64,000 bases of DNA from COE1 sp910588595 (GCA_948957135.1 CARDBT010000008.1:28958-92957), one strand, 5' to 3'. Shown: positions 50,091 to 59,651, numbered from the stretch's first letter. Notes: generated from the sequence alone by a model not told the origin. Numbers and translations are program-made.

Positions 50091-53081
50091 ATGGACATAA
50101 ATCAGGTAACAGAGGAGCTTGACGCACTCTTTGCACAGGAGAAAATAGACGAGATACCACAGTTTTTGGAGTCACATATTGCGCAGGCCGTCGAGGAAGG
50201 GGCAAACGATGTACTGCTGACTCTTTACAACGAAATCATCGGATTTTACAGGGAGACGGGGCGGTATGATCTCTCTATTGAATATTGTCATAAGGCGATC
50301 GCACTGATCGACGATATGGGAATGCAAGATACGATACCCTATGCGACCACACTGCTGAATGCTGCCAATGCGCACCGGGCGGCGGGGATGCTGCAGGAAT
50401 CGCTCGAGCTGTACAACAGGGTGAGACCGATCTATGTGGCACAGCTTGACGAGGATGACATGTACTTTGCCAATTTTTATAATAATCTAAGCCTGTTGTA
50501 CCAGGAAATGAACGATTTTGCGTCGGCGAAAGAGCAGTTGGTGAATGCGCTGTATATAGTGACGCACAAGCCGGATAAGCAGTTTGAGGTGGCAGTCACG
50601 CAGGCAAATCTTGCCAATACCTGTATTGAGTTGGGGCAGGACGAAGAGGCGAAGGCGAGGGCGGAAGAAGCGATCCGCATTTTTGAGGAGCTTGGTGTGG
50701 ACGATGCCCATTACAGTGCGGCTCTATCTGCACTGGGAAGTTTGTACTATATGGATAAGGACTATGCCAATGCGCTGAGTGTCATGGAAAAGAGCAGGGA
50801 CTGCGTGGCAAAATACCTTGGGAAAGACAATATCCAGTACCAGCGGCTGAGCGATAATATCAGGATCATCGAGAACAAGATCGCGGAGACCGCCTTGGCG
50901 GAGGAGGAAGCGAAACTGCGGGAAACTGAGGAGAAGACGCAGGAGTCAGCCGCGGATGACACACTGGAGGAAGTTTTCGGCGAGACGGACATCCCGGAGG
51001 AAGTTGGCGGCGAGACGGATATTCCGGAAGAAGTTGGCAGAGGGGCGGACACACTGGAGGAAGCAGCTGATGGGCTGACAGTGGATGAAGTGTCCGTCAC
51101 AGAAGATCTTGTCAGCGGAGCGGCTGCAGCTGGGGAGCTGGCAGATGAGATGTCAATTATGGAAGATTCCATCGATGAAGGATCGCCGGCAGAGGGCGGC
51201 ACCGCTGAACAGCCCGCGTCAGCAGAAGGGCCAAACGAGTCGATGTACGACGGATTGCTGTCTGCCGAAGAAACGGAAACTGAACAGATCGGGAATGAGC
51301 GGACTGTGCTGGAGGAAACAGGCTGCGAAACGGCTTTTAACGATGAAGAATCTGACGGTGCAAAGTCCGCTGCCGATGAATTTGTGTTTGAAGAATTTTT
51401 CAATGAAGAACCGGCAGGGAGTGCTGTTGATGATCTCAAGCTCGAAATCACAGGTCTGGAATTGTGCCGGCGTTATTACGAGGAGTATGGCCAGCCAATG
51501 ATCGCGGAGAAATTCCGCGCCTATGAGTCAGTTATAGCGGTGGGGCTTGTGGGAAAAGGATCTGACTGTTTTGGATATGATGACGCGCTGTCGCAGGATC
51601 ACGACTATGGACCGCGCTTTGGGATGTGGGTTACAAAGAAAGTATACGAGGAGATCGGCGAGGAGCTTCAGGAGGCTTATGAGAGCCTGCCTGGTAGTTT
51701 TATGGGTGTTGAACGGATTGAGACACTTCATGGCAAGGACCGCTGCGGCGTCATGGTTATAGAAGATTTTTATAAAAATATACTGGGGTTCAACCTGGTG
51801 GGAATGCTTGCGCACAACCAGGAGGCTATGGTTCCGGGCAAGGAGTCCGCAGTGTCTGGCAAGGAGTCGATGGATACCATCAAGAGCTGGCTTGCAGTGC
51901 ATGATCATGCGCTGGCGGCGGCAGTGAACGGTGAGGTATTCCGCGACGATGAGGGGATCTTTACAATGTATCGGGATATGTTGAAGGAATACTATCCCAA
52001 GGCGGTCTGGTATCGAAAGATCGCGCAGACCTGTGCACTCTTTTCGCAGAGCGGTCAGTACAACCTGCCCCGCATGCGCATGCGCGGTCAGCTGGCGGCG
52101 GCGGAACTGGCAAAGGCAGAGTGTGCAAAGCAGGCAATGAAGCTGTATTATCTGTTGAACAGAACATACGCACCGCATGACAAGTGGCTGTTTAAGGGGC
52201 TGCCCGTTAATCCCCAGATGACGATCAGTGGGGAAAACATGGAGATGCTGGGTGTGGCAGAGCTTGTGGAGAGAGTCTGTGTGCTCCCTGTAGACAAGGA
52301 GCATGAGACAGAGCTTACAACTGCGGTCGAATCGCTTGCCGTGATCTTTGCAAATGAACTTGAGAAGAAGGATATGGTCGGGAAATGTGATCTGTATCTG
52401 GATGCATGTACAAAGGAACTCACAGCAAAGAGCGATGCGCTCCTGACGGCGATCGTCGCCAACACCCCTGTGATCACGGCGCTCTCACTGTCGATCGCAA
52501 AGGCTGAGTTCGAGGCGTTTGACAAGGTGAAGAACGAGGGCGGCCGTGCGAGCTGTCAGAATAACTGGCCGACTTTCAAGGTCATGCGCATGAGCCAGTA
52601 CATGACATGGACAGAGGACATGCTGCTGCAGTATTTATATGAGTTTAAGACAAATTATGCAAATGGCAGGAATATGATAGAAGAGAAGTATGCGCGCATG
52701 ATGGAGTCGACAGCGCCGCTGGAGTATGCCTGCTTTGCGGATCAGCTCCCGCCCATCTCAGAGGAGAAGAGGGCGGTCATGGAGCAGGTGATCGGTCTCC
52801 AGGTAAAGTGGATGGAGGAGTTTGCGGCAGAGTATCCGAATCTGGCTGATGATGCCCGCAGGATACACACGTCGGAGGATCTTCCGTACGATACGTCCTA
52901 CGAGACGTACCTTAGAGGCGAGCTTGGCACCTATTCAGACAGGATGCTGGAGATGTATGGGCGGTATATCGTGGCGCATGCGCAGGAAGGCAGAAGTGTG
53001 GCGCGCGAGATCATGGAGAATACAGTGCACTTCTATGGCTATCAGGATCTGGAAGCGGCAAGCAGCGCCAAAATGAAATAA
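50091..53081 (+). CDS. TPR-DUF4037-DUF4125 protein
   Basis: 996 residues. Residues 1-270 hold tetratricopeptide repeats (e.g. YATTLLNAANAHRAAGM, YFANFYNNLSLLYQEM). Residues ~275-445 form an acidic linker with short repeats of GETDIPEEVG. A DUF4037 domain follows (~455-720): GLVGKGSDCFGYDDALSQDH resembles a nucleotidyltransferase Gly-Ser and Asp-x-Asp motif. The C-terminal DUF4125 domain (~790-985) shows GGRASCQNNWPTFKVMRMSQ and a distal segment AREIMENTVHFYGYQDLE. The combination suggests a nucleotide-transfer enzyme that binds a protein partner through TPRs. The true substrate is unknown. GAGGAGG lies before ATG 50091. Confidence 0.8.
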   Translation: MDINQVTEELDALFAQEKIDEIPQFLESHIAQAVEEGANDVLLTLYNEIIGFYRETGRYDLSIEYCHKAIALIDDMGMQDTIPYATTLLNAANAHRAAGMLQESLELYNRVRPIYVAQLDEDDMYFANFYNNLSLLYQEMNDFASAKEQLVNALYIVTHKPDKQFEVAVTQANLANTCIELGQDEEAKARAEEAIRIFEELGVDDAHYSAALSALGSLYYMDKDYANALSVMEKSRDCVAKYLGKDNIQYQRLSDNIRIIENKIAETALAEEEAKLRETEEKTQESAADDTLEEVFGETDIPEEVGGETDIPEEVGRGADTLEEAADGLTVDEVSVTEDLVSGAAAAGELADEMSIMEDSIDEGSPAEGGTAEQPASAEGPNESMYDGLLSAEETETEQIGNERTVLEETGCETAFNDEESDGAKSAADEFVFEEFFNEEPAGSAVDDLKLEITGLELCRRYYEEYGQPMIAEKFRAYESVIAVGLVGKGSDCFGYDDALSQDHDYGPRFGMWVTKKVYEEIGEELQEAYESLPGSFMGVERIETLHGKDRCGVMVIEDFYKNILGFNLVGMLAHNQEAMVPGKESAVSGKESMDTIKSWLAVHDHALAAAVNGEVFRDDEGIFTMYRDMLKEYYPKAVWYRKIAQTCALFSQSGQYNLPRMRMRGQLAAAELAKAECAKQAMKLYYLLNRTYAPHDKWLFKGLPVNPQMTISGENMEMLGVAELVERVCVLPVDKEHETELTTAVESLAVIFANELEKKDMVGKCDLYLDACTKELTAKSDALLTAIVANTPVITALSLSIAKAEFEAFDKVKNEGGRASCQNNWPTFKVMRMSQYMTWTEDMLLQYLYEFKTNYANGRNMIEEKYARMMESTAPLEYACFADQLPPISEEKRAVMEQVIGLQVKWMEEFAAEYPNLADDARRIHTSEDLPYDTSYETYLRGELGTYSDRMLEMYGRYIVAHAQEGRSVAREIMENTVHFYGYQDLEAASSAKMK

Positions 53082-53093
53082 ATATGCAGTTGA

Positions 53094-53113
53094 GGAACTG
53101 CCGCGGCAGTTCC
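53094..53113 (+). other. 20-bp perfect palindrome before trpS
   Basis: The sequence GGAACTGCCGCGGCAGTTCC is its own reverse complement. It can fold into an 8-bp stem with a CGCG loop. No T-run follows. It may end the upstream transcript with help from a factor, or bind a protein dimer. Confidence 0.5.
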
Positions 53114-53137
53114 CGACAAAATTGGGAGGATATATCA

Positions 53138-54232
53138 ATGAGCAAGATAATATTAACGGGTGACAGGCCTACGGGGCGGCTCCACATCGGGCATTATGTG
53201 GGTTCGCTCAGACGGAGGGTGGAACTGCAGGATTCTGGGGAGTACGATAAGATCTATATCATGATCGCAGATGCGCAGGCACTCACCGACAATATCGACA
53301 ATCCGGAAAAAATCAGGCAGAATATCATTGAAGTGGCGCTGGATTATGTGTCGGCGGGGCTGGATCCGGCGAAGTCCACGCTCTTTATACAATCGCAGAT
53401 ACCGGAGCTTACAGAGCTTACATTTTACTATATGAACCTTGTCACGGTATCCAGGCTCCAGAGGAATCCAACGGTAAAGAGCGAGATACAGATGAGAAAC
53501 TTTGAGGCGAGTATCCCGGTGGGGTTCTTTACATATCCGATCAGCCAGGCTGCGGATATCACGTTCTGTAAGGCAAATGTGGTGCCGGTGGGGGAGGACC
53601 AGCTCCCGATGATAGAGCAGACGAAAGAGATCGTGCATAAGTTTAACGCTGTATATGCTCCGGAAGATCCAGTACTTGTTGAGCCCAAGGCGCTGATTCC
53701 GGAGGCGGAGGCGTGCAAGCGTCTTCCTGGTACAGACGGAAAGGCGAAGATGAGCAAGTCACTTGGAAACTGTATCTATCTTGCAGACAGTGCAGATGAA
53801 GTGCGCACAAAGATCATGAGCATGTTCACGGATCCTTTGCATCTGCAGGTCAGTGATCCCGGTCATCTTGAGGGGAACACGGTGTTTACCTACCTCGACG
53901 CATTTGCACGCGACGAGCATTTTGAGCGGTATTGTCCGGATTACGCAAATCTTGACGAGATGAAGGCACACTACACAAAGGGCGGGCTTGGTGATGTCAA
54001 AGTCAAGAAGTTTCTGAACAATATCGTACAGGAAGAACTCGAACCGATCCGGAAGAGGCGCGCCGGATATGAGAAGGATATCCCTGAGATTTACAATATT
54101 CTTCAGAAAGGTTCTGACGCGGCGCGGGAAGTGGCCGCTCAGACACTCTCCGAGGTGAAGCGCGCTATGAAGATTGATTATTTTGAAGATCAGGAGTTGA
54201 TCAGGGCACAGAGTGAAAAGTACAAAAGATAA
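53138..54232 (+). CDS. trpS: tryptophanyl-tRNA synthetase
   Basis: 364 residues from ATG 53138, which GGAGG at 53125-53129 precedes; the open frame from 53084 has no ribosome site. It charges tRNA-Trp. Class I motifs are present: HIGH (16-19) in GRLHIGHYVGSL and KMSKS (204-208). QRNPTVKSEIQ and YPISQAADITFCKANVVPVG, with GEDQLPMIEQTKEI, are characteristic of TrpRS. The length is slightly above the usual 330-340. No T-box leader is present in the 56-bp gap upstream. Confidence 0.95.
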   Translation: MSKIILTGDRPTGRLHIGHYVGSLRRRVELQDSGEYDKIYIMIADAQALTDNIDNPEKIRQNIIEVALDYVSAGLDPAKSTLFIQSQIPELTELTFYYMNLVTVSRLQRNPTVKSEIQMRNFEASIPVGFFTYPISQAADITFCKANVVPVGEDQLPMIEQTKEIVHKFNAVYAPEDPVLVEPKALIPEAEACKRLPGTDGKAKMSKSLGNCIYLADSADEVRTKIMSMFTDPLHLQVSDPGHLEGNTVFTYLDAFARDEHFERYCPDYANLDEMKAHYTKGGLGDVKVKKFLNNIVQEELEPIRKRRAGYEKDIPEIYNILQKGSDAAREVAAQTLSEVKRAMKIDYFEDQELIRAQSEKYKR

Positions 54233-54245
54233 TCCATTTTTTCTA

Positions 54246-54274
54246 TTTCTTTTATCACGTATTTGTGTTATAGT
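54246..54274 (+). promoter_or_regulatory. possible promoter upstream of the MATE gene
   Basis: TTTCTT (54246-54251), a 17-bp spacer and TATAGT (54269-54274), about 105 bp before the MATE start. The -35 is weak. Confidence 0.35.
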
Positions 54275-54380
54275 CTTTTCTATGGCTTTATCAAGAGTTT
54301 GAACAGCGGTGTGTGCAGACGGTTTTGATCCGGAGCGCCGATGTAGTGTGCTTATGTGAGGAAATAGAAGAGGGAGTACT

Positions 54381-55745
54381 ATGAAACAGAAGAAACAGGA
54401 GATAGCTATCAATAAAAAAGAATTTTACCGGAATCTGACAAGGCTTGCCCTTCCGATCTCGCTGCAGAGTCTGATGCTCGCGTCGGTCGCCGCGGGAGAT
54501 GCACTGATGCTTGGCAAAGTCGCCCAGGATGAGATGACAGCTGTCTCGCTGGCAACCCAGATCCAGTTCGTACAGAACATGTTCCTCGCGGCAGTCACTG
54601 CAGCAGGAGCCATTCTCGGGGCACAGTACTGGGGCAAAGGGGACAGACGGACACTGCAAAATGTCTTCAACATAATGCTCTGGTTCTGCGGAGTGGTGTC
54701 TGCCATATTTTTTCTGGCATGTGAACTTCTTCCGGAGCAGCTCATGCGCATTTTTACACATGATGCCCCGCTGATCGAAATCGGCAGCTCTTATCTGCGC
54801 ATTGCAGGGTGGTCGTATCTGCTCACGGGGATATCCCAGTGCTATCTGACCACGATGAAAGTCTCGGAGCATGTGAAGCCTGGGGCATTGATCAGCTCCT
54901 GTGCAGTAGTTATGAATATATGTTTGAATGCTGTGTTTATATTCGGTCTGTTCGGAGCACCGCGAATGCAGGCAAGAGGAGCCGCGCTTGCCACCACGAT
55001 CGCGCGTGTTGTCGAACTGGCGTTATGTATCGCTGTTTCTATGGGGACTTCCTATATCCGCCCGGCGTTTGACAGGTTTGTGAGACTGCCAAAGCAGCTG
55101 AGATCTGATTTCATAAAACAGTGTCTGCCGCTCATGGGCGGTTCTCTGTGCTGGGGTATCGGATTCACATCGTACACTGCGATCATGGGGCATATGGGGA
55201 CAGATGCAGCTGCTGCAAACTCGGTGGCGGCAGTGGTCCGGGATCTGATCTGCTGCATGTGCAATGGTATCGGGAGTGCGGCGGGGATCATGGTCGGCAA
55301 TGAACTCGGAGGAGGGCGTCTTGAGATGGGGAAAGCGTATGGGATCAAGCTAAAGAATATCTCATATGTGATCGGACTGATCTCCACAGCGCTCGTGCTC
55401 GCGGTGACGCCGGTGGTTGTAAAAATGGTCATACTGACAGATCAGGCAAGGGGTTATCTCACGGGAATGATGGTGATCATGTCCGTCTATATGATCGGGC
55501 GCTGTGTGAACACTGTGACGATCAACGGAGTGCTCGACGGCGGCGGTGATACGATATTTGATATGTACAGTCTGATCGTGAGTATGTGGCTGATCGCTAT
55601 TCCGCTTGCACTCGTCGGGGCGTTTGTCCTGCACTGGTCTCCGCTGGCAGTATACGCATGCACCTGTCTGGATGAGGTTGGAAAGATCCCCTGGGTGATG
55701 ATCAGGGTGCGAAAGTACAAATGGGTGCAGGATCTGACAAGATAA
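54381..55745 (+). CDS. MATE family efflux transporter
   Basis: 454 residues with twelve hydrophobic segments in two homologous halves. LALPISLQSLMLASVAAGDALMLG near the start and the equivalent repeat CLPLMGGSLCWGIGFTSYTA at ~250 are the MATE hallmarks; GAILGAQYWGKGD and MVGNELGGG are the paired loop motifs. Such proteins export cationic drugs or metabolites using a sodium or proton gradient. GAGGGAG precedes ATG 54381. Substrate unknown. Confidence 0.92.
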   Translation: MKQKKQEIAINKKEFYRNLTRLALPISLQSLMLASVAAGDALMLGKVAQDEMTAVSLATQIQFVQNMFLAAVTAAGAILGAQYWGKGDRRTLQNVFNIMLWFCGVVSAIFFLACELLPEQLMRIFTHDAPLIEIGSSYLRIAGWSYLLTGISQCYLTTMKVSEHVKPGALISSCAVVMNICLNAVFIFGLFGAPRMQARGAALATTIARVVELALCIAVSMGTSYIRPAFDRFVRLPKQLRSDFIKQCLPLMGGSLCWGIGFTSYTAIMGHMGTDAAAANSVAAVVRDLICCMCNGIGSAAGIMVGNELGGGRLEMGKAYGIKLKNISYVIGLISTALVLAVTPVVVKMVILTDQARGYLTGMMVIMSVYMIGRCVNTVTINGVLDGGGDTIFDMYSLIVSMWLIAIPLALVGAFVLHWSPLAVYACTCLDEVGKIPWVMIRVRKYKWVQDLTR

Positions 55746-55862
55746 CAGTTCGATATCACAACAGAATATACAGCGCAGCGTCAGAGCGTATAGAAACAAG
55801 TCTGTGCGCTCTATTTTCGTGCACAGATCCGGCGTAAGCTTTTCTTTTTTGTGGGAGTGTGC

Positions 55863-55868
55863 TATACT
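55863..55868 (+). promoter_or_regulatory. extended -10 promoter upstream of the rhomboid gene
   Basis: TGTGCTATACT supplies an extended -10 (TGN ahead of TATACT). The preceding T-rich tract and the string GAGTGTGCTATACT are nearly identical to two elements at 59789-59864. The 55746-55862 stretch before it holds no recognised gene. Confidence 0.5.
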
Positions 55869-55935
55869 GACAACAGATATGAGGTGCACTGGTATAGAAG
55901 CGGTGGACGTCAAAGTTATCCATGTAAGTATAAAT

Positions 55936-56019
55936 GCAGGCAGCAGAGCCTGCGGATAGTAGTAAGTTTGAAAGAAGATCACTTTCAAACGATTGATTGT
56001 TATGCGTGCCAAAGCACGC
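55936..56019 (+). promoter_or_regulatory. leader with three consecutive hairpins
   Basis: Three perfect stems stand between the promoter at 55863 and the start at 56034: GCAGGC/GCCTGC (55936-55941 with 55948-55953), GTTTGAAAG/CTTTCAAAC (55966-55974 with 55982-55990) and GCGTGC/GCACGC (56004-56009 with 56014-56019). The last ends two bases before the ribosome site AGGGGG, so folding may influence translation. Confidence 0.5.
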
Positions 56020-56033
56020 GAGGGGGTATAAGT

Positions 56034-56621
56034 ATGAAAAACAAAGGAAAGATCAGATTCTCATTTAACTCGCCGGTCGTCATCTGTTTCACGGCGGTCT
56101 GCTTTTTGTCACTGGCGCTGGGGTGGATCACGAAGGGGTGGACGACAAATGCACTGTTCAGTGTGTACCGCTCTTCGATGCTGTCCCCGCTGACGTATGT
56201 GCGTCTGTTTGGGCATGTAGTCGGACATGCGGGCTGGGAGCATTTTATCGGAAATATCATGATGCTGTTGATCGTGGGACCGCTGTTGGAGGAAAAGTAT
56301 GGTTCGTCCAATATTTTGTTTGTGATCCTGGCGACAGCACTGGTCACGGGGATCGTGCACTGCATCTTTTTTCCACATATACAGCTGCTCGGCGCCAGCG
56401 GTGTAGTGTTTGCGTTTATCCTGCTGTCCCCGTTTACCAGCGTGAAAGAGGGGACGATACCGATCACACTGGTGCTCGTCGCGGCGCTCTACATCGGAGG
56501 GCAGATCTACAGCGGCATTTCCAACAGTGACAATATATCACAGCTGACACATATCATAGGCGGCTGTGTCGGAGCAGGTCTTGGGTATGTGATGCACAAA
56601 AATAAGATGAACCGGTATTGA
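56034..56621 (+). CDS. rhomboid family intramembrane serine protease
   Basis: 195 residues from ATG 56034, behind AGGGGG. Six hydrophobic helices. The second loop GWEHFIGNIMMLL carries the conserved His/Asn area; LLGASGVVFAFIL includes the nucleophile Ser122 in a GxSG motif, and QLTHIIGGCVGAGLG the partner His173. Rhomboids cleave transmembrane segments of other proteins inside the membrane. The long upstream leader (about 160 nt) is described separately. The open frame extends back to 55851, but that part is not supported as coding. Confidence 0.9.
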   Translation: MKNKGKIRFSFNSPVVICFTAVCFLSLALGWITKGWTTNALFSVYRSSMLSPLTYVRLFGHVVGHAGWEHFIGNIMMLLIVGPLLEEKYGSSNILFVILATALVTGIVHCIFFPHIQLLGASGVVFAFILLSPFTSVKEGTIPITLVLVAALYIGGQIYSGISNSDNISQLTHIIGGCVGAGLGYVMHKNKMNRY

Positions 56622-56714
56622 TGGATATAAAAACGAACATTTTAAAACGCATCAGGAGCAAGCGGATCACAAAGGAACAAAAAGGAACAGGAGTCAAACA
56701 GGAGGAGGTTTGCA

Positions 56715-58610
56715 ATGAAAGCAGTTTCGGGTAAACAGGTTGTATTAAAGGACGGTGAACTGTTAAGGAGAGAGCGGAGCAACAGGGACTATCTGATGTC
56801 TCTGTCAAATGAGGATCTGCTCTTCACTTACAATGTCGAGGCAGGGCGTTACTCCGGCAGGGGGATCCAGACGCACGTGCTCGGCGGCTGGGAAGCATCT
56901 ACCTGCCAGATCAGGGGACACTTTCTCGGACACTGGCTGTCAGCGGCGGCGCGGCACTATCACGCCCACGGCGACATGGAACTGAAAGCAAAGGCGGACG
57001 CTGTGGTGGCAGAGCTTGCCGTCTGCCAGCGGGAAAACGGCGGCAGATGGGTTGCCGCCATACCGGAAAAATATCTGTACTGGATCGCGGAGGGCAAACA
57101 GATCTGGGCGCCCCAGTACAATATCCACAAGCTGTTCATGGGACTGCTCGACATGTACCGGCTCGCGGGGAACAGCCAGGCGCTCGACATCGCCGAGCGT
57201 CTGGCAGACTGGTTCTACGAGTGGAGCGGCAGATATACGCAGGACAAGTTCGATGATATCCTTGATATGGAAACGGGCGGTATGCTTGAGATCTGGTGTG
57301 AGCTTTATGCCGTGACACAGGACGGGAAATACAGGGAGCTTGCGCAGCGCTACTACAGGAGACGGCTTTTTGACCCGCTTCTGGAGGGCAGGGACGTGCT
57401 GACAAACATGCACGCAAATACCACGATACCGGAGGTGCTCGGCTGCGCGAGGGGCTATGAGGTGTTCGGCGAAGAACGGTGGCTCGCCGTCGTCAGGGCA
57501 TACTGGAAATGTGCTGTCACCGACCGCGGCTATTATGCCACCGGCGGGCAGACACAGGGTGAAGTGTGGACGCCGATGATGCGCCTCAAGGAGCGTCTGG
57601 GAGATAAGAACCAGGAGCACTGTACGGTGTACAACATGATGCGCCTGGCGGAATTTCTGTTCCGCCACACCGGAGAGCCGGAATACCTGCAGTACATGGA
57701 ATACAACCGGTATAACGGGATCATGGCACAGACGTATTGGACCGGGGAGGACGTGGAGGGAAATCCCGGAAAGGGGCTGCTCACCTACTTCCTGCCGATG
57801 AAGGCAGCCAGCCGGAAGCAGTGGGCAGGGGAGCGGGACAGTTTTTTCTGCTGTCACGGGACGATGGTGCAGGCAAATGCCGCCTGGAACCGCGGTATCT
57901 ATTTCCAGGAAAATGCGCAGATATACATCGCGCAGTACATTGATTCGACCGCGGAGTTTGACCTGGGCGGTGCAGCGGTCCGCATCAGCCAGAGACAGGA
58001 TCACATGAACGGCATGATCCAGAAATCCTCTGTCAACGATGGTTTCCAGTCCGTTGTGGACGCGGATGCCGCAAGTCCTTCGAGACCGGATTTCAGGAAA
58101 CATATATTTACAGTCGAGGCGGAGCGCGGGACTGCAAATGATCTTTCGTTTTCCCTGCGTTTCAGGATACCGGAATGGATCACCAGGAAGGCTTCCATCT
58201 ACGTGAACGGGGAACTTTGTCAGAGCAGTGATGACAGCAGCGCTTTTGTCACGATCGACAGAGTGTGGCGGGCGGGCGATACAGTGACGGTACTTCTCCC
58301 GATCGGGCTCCAGTTCATCACACTGCCTGACGACAGGACCATGGGGGCATTCCGCTACGGTCCGGAAGTGCTTGCCGGGATTTGTGAGAAGGAGCGGGTG
58401 CTGACGATACCGGACGGCGATCCAGTAAAGGAGCTGTCCGTCTCCTGCGGCAGACAGTGGGGAAGCTTTCTGACAAGATACCGGACCGAAAATCAGGATC
58501 CGGGGATTGAGTTTGTCAGGCTGAATGAGATCGGGTATGAGCCTTACCAGATATATTTTAAGATCAGGACGCAAAATGCTCCTTCTGTGAATGACATGCA
58601 GAATCCATAA
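56715..58610 (+). CDS. beta-L-arabinofuranosidase, GH127
   Basis: 631 residues, no signal peptide, so probably cytosolic. It releases beta-L-arabinofuranose from plant glycans such as hydroxyproline-linked arabinans. The (alpha/alpha)6 barrel segment LGGWEASTCQIRGHFLGHWL opens the family pattern. The expected zinc-binding set is complete: Glu283 (QGEVW), Cys303 (HCTVYN), Cys379 and Cys380 (FFCCHGT), matching Glu322, Cys340, Cys417 and Cys418 of HypBA1. A beta-sandwich tail follows (RFRIPEWITRKASIYVNGE). AGGAGG precedes ATG 56715. No transporter or other arabinose gene is adjacent. It indicates access to plant-derived glycans. Confidence 0.93.
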   Translation: MKAVSGKQVVLKDGELLRRERSNRDYLMSLSNEDLLFTYNVEAGRYSGRGIQTHVLGGWEASTCQIRGHFLGHWLSAAARHYHAHGDMELKAKADAVVAELAVCQRENGGRWVAAIPEKYLYWIAEGKQIWAPQYNIHKLFMGLLDMYRLAGNSQALDIAERLADWFYEWSGRYTQDKFDDILDMETGGMLEIWCELYAVTQDGKYRELAQRYYRRRLFDPLLEGRDVLTNMHANTTIPEVLGCARGYEVFGEERWLAVVRAYWKCAVTDRGYYATGGQTQGEVWTPMMRLKERLGDKNQEHCTVYNMMRLAEFLFRHTGEPEYLQYMEYNRYNGIMAQTYWTGEDVEGNPGKGLLTYFLPMKAASRKQWAGERDSFFCCHGTMVQANAAWNRGIYFQENAQIYIAQYIDSTAEFDLGGAAVRISQRQDHMNGMIQKSSVNDGFQSVVDADAASPSRPDFRKHIFTVEAERGTANDLSFSLRFRIPEWITRKASIYVNGELCQSSDDSSAFVTIDRVWRAGDTVTVLLPIGLQFITLPDDRTMGAFRYGPEVLAGICEKERVLTIPDGDPVKELSVSCGRQWGSFLTRYRTENQDPGIEFVRLNEIGYEPYQIYFKIRTQNAPSVNDMQNP

Positions 58611-58670
58611 AGGAAGTACTCCAATGGTCGAGGAACTTGGAGGAAGAGGGATCGATGCAGATCATGTTTC

Positions 58671-58718
58671 ATATCCAAAGATATGCGAAGAAGTACATCT
58701 TTGGATATTTTCATTTCT
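58671..58718 (+). terminator. hairpin terminator after the GH127 gene
   Basis: ATATCCAAAGAT (58671-58682) pairs perfectly with ATCTTTGGATAT (58697-58708) around a 14-nt loop, followed by TTTCATTTCT. The rest of the 303-bp gap (58611-58913) contains only a short GCTCC/GGAGC hairpin near 58819 and a 43-codon frame without support. Confidence 0.7.
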
Positions 58719-58913
58719 GATACAGACGCCAGGAAGAAAGTCAGCCTTACAGTAATGATGAATGGTAAGCTTGCCGCGGCAGCCTGATATTGCACCAGTA
58801 ATTTCACGCTCCAAACGGAGCAATTCACGCCAAACCTATGGAAAATTTTTGGAGATTGGCGATAAATCAAATAGATACAATATCGAATAGCAGAGAAAAG
58901 GACGGTGCTTTAT

Positions 58914-59651
58914 ATGACGATGGAGATGATAAACAATTATAGCAGCCATGTGGAAAATTACGCGGATGCTACGAAAAAATCTAACGGTAATGCAGTGACG
59001 GAGGGCAGGATAAACACAGCAACAAATAACAAGGACAACGTACAGCAATATTATGAACAATTATGTAAGAAATTTTCGCGGATGAATATTAATACAAGTG
59101 GAGGGATCACAAGCAGCAGCAAAAATAATATCGTTTTGAATCTCTCCAATGACTGTCTGAAAAAAATGGCAGGTGATCCGGAATTTGCAAAAAAAATAGA
59201 AAACGACATCGCAGGCATACCGGCTGCACATCAGCAGATGTTTGCCAAAGCAAAAAGTGATGGTATTGAGATACAAGGTTTTTCTGTGAGAATCAATGCA
59301 GATGGGAGTATGCAGTGTTCTTGCAGCGGTTCGACAAGAACCAGCGGCTCAAACCATAATGCAGCAGTGCTGAATGCGGAAAAGAGACAAACGGAAAAGA
59401 GACAAAAAAAGGGATTGGAGAAAAAGCGTGAGGAAAGAAAAGTTTTAGAGGAAAAAGCCAGGAAGCAGGCGGAGAAAAAGGCAGCAGAAAGGCAGGCAGA
59501 GAGAAAAGAAGTCGAAGCAGCGGGGAACGAGATGGGCGAATATACCATAAGTGTCACGGGTATGGATATAGGAGCCGTCACAGAGAAGATCATAGCTGCT
59601 GTTTCCGGTATATCTGTGCCGACAGGGGCAAGTTTTGATATAAAGGCGTAA
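58914..59651 (+). CDS. DUF6033 family protein
   Basis: 245 residues from ATG 58914 (AAAGGA about 12 bp upstream; GTG 58905 is too close). YYEQLCKKFSRMNINTSGG and VLNLSNDCLKKMAGDPEFAKKIE match the DUF6033 pattern of Clostridia. Residues ~155-205 are a strongly charged Lys/Glu/Arg/Ala helix, likely a coiled coil, and the last 40 residues resemble a short beta domain. There is no signal peptide. The family has no assigned function. Base composition is more AT-rich than the neighbours, and a stand-alone hairpin-bounded position suggests a single-gene unit, possibly acquired. Confidence 0.75.
   Translation: MTMEMINNYSSHVENYADATKKSNGNAVTEGRINTATNNKDNVQQYYEQLCKKFSRMNINTSGGITSSSKNNIVLNLSNDCLKKMAGDPEFAKKIENDIAGIPAAHQQMFAKAKSDGIEIQGFSVRINADGSMQCSCSGSTRTSGSNHNAAVLNAEKRQTEKRQKKGLEKKREERKVLEEKARKQAEKKAAERQAERKEVEAAGNEMGEYTISVTGMDIGAVTEKIIAAVSGISVPTGASFDIKA

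Noticed and set aside
53082..53137. T-box leader for trpS
   Set aside because: The gap is far too short and lacks the T-box sequence; only a 20-bp palindrome is present.
56940..58574. 544-codon open frame on the minus strand
   Set aside because: It mirrors the GH127 gene, has no ribosome site or family motif, and reflects codon bias of the real gene.
58624..58755. 43-codon open frame after the GH127 gene
   Set aside because: No ribosome site, no similarity recognised, and it spans the terminator hairpin.
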